From NCBI RefSeq assembly GCF_025231485.1, contig NZ_CP104003.1:3162001-3226000 (forward strand): a stretch of 64,000 bases of DNA, written 5' to 3'. The stretch's first letter is position 1; each line of letters starts with the position of its first letter. The DNA comes from Salinirubellus salinus (GTDB lineage Archaea > Halobacteriota > Halobacteria > Halobacteriales > Haloarculaceae). The position numbers were made by a program, and so were the translations under genes. The notes beneath the pieces are model-generated. The model saw nothing but the letters and a program-made list of their open reading frames with translations. It did not search any database and was not told the origin of the DNA. This document shows, in pieces, positions 62,290-64,000 of the stretch.

Positions 62290-63078
62290 TCACCCTACCA
62301 GTTCGTCGACGTGGCGCTTCCCCAGCGCAATGGTGTCGTAGTCGTGGGTCCCGACTTCGAGCGTCGCCGTCCCCTTCCACCCTGCCAGCCCCTCGAACAC
62401 CGTCGCGAAGTCGATGCGGCCCATCCCCACCGGCAGGTGTTCGTCCCCGCTCCGGGTGTCGACGAGGTGGAGGTGGGCGATGCGGTCTGTCCACTCGCGG
62501 CAGAACGCGGCCATCTCGGCCTCGTCCATCCCGGCGAGCAGGGCGTGGCTGGTGTCGAACGTCATCGCCATCTCCGGGTAGCGCTCGAGCAGGTCCGGGA
62601 AGCCGTGGACGTCGTAGTAGCCGTTCACGATGTTCTCGACGCACGGCGTGAGGCCGCGCTCGCGGGCCGCCGGCACCAGTTCGTCCAGTCCGGCGTGGAC
62701 GAACTCGCGGGTCTCGGCCTCGGTCCAGCCGCGCTCCCACGCGTCCGAGTCGGGGTGGAAGACGACCCGGTCCGCGCCCAGGTCGACGGCGAGGTCCATC
62801 CCGGCGACGAACTCTCGGACGACGCCCTCGCGGACCGATTCGAACGGGGACCCCACGGCGACGGCGAACGGGAGGTGGACCGCGCAGTCGACGCCGTGCG
62901 CCTCGAGCGTCTCGCGCATCGCGTCGGCGTGCGACTCGATTCGGTGGCGGGCGTAGGGCCCGTCGAGCAGTATCTCGACGAACGCGAACCCCTCCCGGGC
63001 GGCGAACGCGACGCTGGTCTCGAAGTCGAGGCCGAGCCCGACGGTGTAGCCCACTGAGAGGGTGGGAGGGCTGTCCAT
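62290..63078 (-). CDS. Sugar phosphate isomerase/epimerase (xylose isomerase-like TIM barrel)
   Basis: A 262-residue TIM-barrel protein of the AP-endonuclease-2/xylose-isomerase-like family. It has metal-ligand candidates in RVVFHPDSDAW, CVENIVNGYYDVHGF, MTFDTSHAL, HLHLVDTRSGDEHLPVG and GTATLEVGTHDYD. ATG 63078 (MDSPPTLSVGYTVGLGLDFE). Substrate not predictable. Confidence 0.87.
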   Translation of the reverse strand: MDSPPTLSVGYTVGLGLDFETSVAFAAREGFAFVEILLDGPYARHRIESHADAMRETLEAHGVDCAVHLPFAVAVGSPFESVREGVVREFVAGMDLAVDLGADRVVFHPDSDAWERGWTEAETREFVHAGLDELVPAARERGLTPCVENIVNGYYDVHGFPDLLERYPEMAMTFDTSHALLAGMDEAEMAAFCREWTDRIAHLHLVDTRSGDEHLPVGMGRIDFATVFEGLAGWKGTATLEVGTHDYDTIALGKRHVDELVG

Positions 63079-63163
63079 GGCGGCCTTGCGACGTGCTCCC
63101 GGAAATGGATTCGGGGCTGCCGGGGGACAGGGAGTTATGCCGCCGCCCCGCGTCCGGTGGGGC

Positions 63164-63400
63164 ATGGAACTGCGACTCACCCGGACCGAGCGGCGAGTGC
63201 TCGCCGTCGGGGCGTTGCTGAACGGCCTCGCGCACCTCGCCTTCCCCGGCCTGCTGACCGACCTCGTACGGATGGTGTACGACGCGGCGCTCGACGTCTC
63301 GTTCGTCCCGCGCGACGAGACGGACCGGCGGGTCCGCGCGCTGGGCGTGCTCTCGTGTCTGCTGGTCCCGCTGCTGTTCCTCGTGCCGCTGGAGGAGTAG
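63164..63400 (+). CDS. Small membrane protein, 78 residues
   Basis: Two hydrophobic segments (about residues 12-30 and 60-75), the second ending at the C terminus (GVLSCLLVPLLFLVPLEE). ATG 63164. No family recognised; short conserved-looking haloarchaeal protein. Confidence 0.6.
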   Translation: MELRLTRTERRVLAVGALLNGLAHLAFPGLLTDLVRMVYDAALDVSFVPRDETDRRVRALGVLSCLLVPLLFLVPLEE

Positions 63401-63472
63401 CGGGCGACCCGGGCGGGGTCCCTCGCGAGCCGTGCTTTCGGGCGGCCTAAAATTCGACGGATTCTTGTATCC

Positions 63473-63486
63473 TTAGGCTGGCCTAA
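63473..63486. promoter_or_regulatory. DtxR/IdeR-type palindrome before a siderophore-type binding protein
   Basis: TTAGGCTGGCCTAA (6-bp arms, 2-base centre) lies 5 bases before the ATG at 63492. A half-site GGCCTAAAA occurs at 63444-63452 and again at 63480-63488. TTAGGC/GCCTAA arms resemble sites of DtxR-family iron regulators, which would switch the gene off when iron is plentiful. Confidence 0.6.
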
Positions 63487-63491
63487 AACTC

Positions 63492-64000
63492 ATGGAACGA
63501 CCGACGCGACGAGGCCTGCTGGCCGGTGGTGCGGCGGCCACGGCGCTCCTCGCTGGCTGTACGAGTACCGACACCGGCGACGACGGGACACCGACGAGTA
63601 CACCCGCGGACACGGCGACCGAGACGGCGACACCCGACTCGTCGTACGACGTCGAGATGGCACCGGCCGGGACGGTGACGTTCGACGCCCCGCCCGAGTC
63701 GGTCACGCACTACTTCCCCGACTACGGCGACATGGCGGTGGCGCTCGGCCACGGCGACTCGGTCGTCTCGATGGGGCTCCCCTCCCGGTTCCACACGAGC
63801 CACTACGACGAACTGGACGGGGTGCGCTTCGACGTCGACTCGCTGACGAAGTTGAACGGCGACAGCGGCATCGACAAGGAGGTGTTCTACGAACTGGACG
63901 CGGACCTCCACCTCGTCGACCCGCAGTGGCTCGTGCACAACTCCTTCTTCGGCCTGGACGAGGCCGACGTCGCGGAGGTGCGCGAGAACGTCGCGCCGTT
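63492..64000 (+). CDS. Iron-siderophore/haem-type ABC binding lipoprotein (3' end beyond window)
   Basis: N-terminal 169 residues of a class-III binding protein. It has a Tat signal (RPTRRGLLAGG), lipobox LAGC with Cys near residue 23, a Thr/Asp-rich linker (about 24-50), and then the start of the fold (MAPAGTVTFDAPPESVTHYF, FYELDADLHLVDPQWL) as in FecB/FhuD-like proteins. It is preceded by a DtxR-type palindrome, which supports iron regulation. Cargo unknown. Confidence 0.85.
   Translation, partial: MERPTRRGLLAGGAAATALLAGCTSTDTGDDGTPTSTPADTATETATPDSSYDVEMAPAGTVTFDAPPESVTHYFPDYGDMAVALGHGDSVVSMGLPSRFHTSHYDELDGVRFDVDSLTKLNGDSGIDKEVFYELDADLHLVDPQWLVHNSFFGLDEADVAEVRENVAP

Overview
The window comes from the chromosome of a haloarchaeon (class Halobacteria; genus not determined). 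The evidence is high GC, acidic proteins rich in Asp and Glu, Tat-type lipoproteins, GTG starts and ATGA/GTGA gene overlaps, a haloarchaeal-type malate synthase, a bacteriorhodopsin-lycopene cyclase-Brp/Blh cluster, a halocyanin, and a SAMP-activating E1 next to a JAMM desampylase. No rRNA, tRNA or CRISPR array was found.

Region 1-11.3 kb is mostly GC-rich chromosome: a histidine kinase cut by the window edge, malate synthase, an AI-2E-type permease, a sulfatase whose stop codon is supplied by the end of an IS200/IS605-type element, a wrecked formylglycine-generating enzyme gene, and DUF389 and DUF1269 proteins.

Region 11.5-41.1 kb looks like a transferred metal-homeostasis island of about 30 kb. 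Its intergenic DNA is AT-rich and it is full of TnpB-type elements and MITEs. Both ends carry a copy of the 3' end of mutS: a chromosome-like orphan tail of about 50 codons at 11.3 kb, and the tail that now completes mutS at 41.0 kb. The island holds four NikR-like regulators (one disrupted); an NMT1-like ABC cassette; a CbiM-N-Q-O nickel/cobalt ECF transporter plus a second CbiM/PDGLE pair; three COG0523 (CobW) GTPases; a ZnuABC-like importer with an unusual His-rich binding protein; two FAD proteins, each followed by a gene cluster ending in one of two paralogous small proteins; a uS14 ribosomal protein paralogue missing half its zinc cysteines; and a FeoB-like permease. A short motif, GTTNNNAAC, sits just before the start codon of four of these units, with a near match at a fifth. 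The whole resembles a bacterial Zur regulon (zinc uptake, zinc chaperones, zinc-free ribosomal protein) joined to nickel/cobalt uptake.

Region 41-64 kb is again ordinary GC-rich chromosome: MutS, an SDR, a rhodanese-MBL fusion, small conserved haloarchaeal proteins, MsrB, cold-shock protein, an MFS transporter, halocyanin, the retinal/rhodopsin cluster, E1/JAMM, a BtuF-like protein, UvrB, and the start of an iron-siderophore-type binding protein behind a DtxR-like palindrome.

Reading across the island, uptake (Znu-like, CbiMNQO, FeoB-like), intracellular delivery (three CobW proteins) and sparing (uS14 paralogue) could form one programme for metal scarcity. This is inferred from gene content and promoter sequence only.
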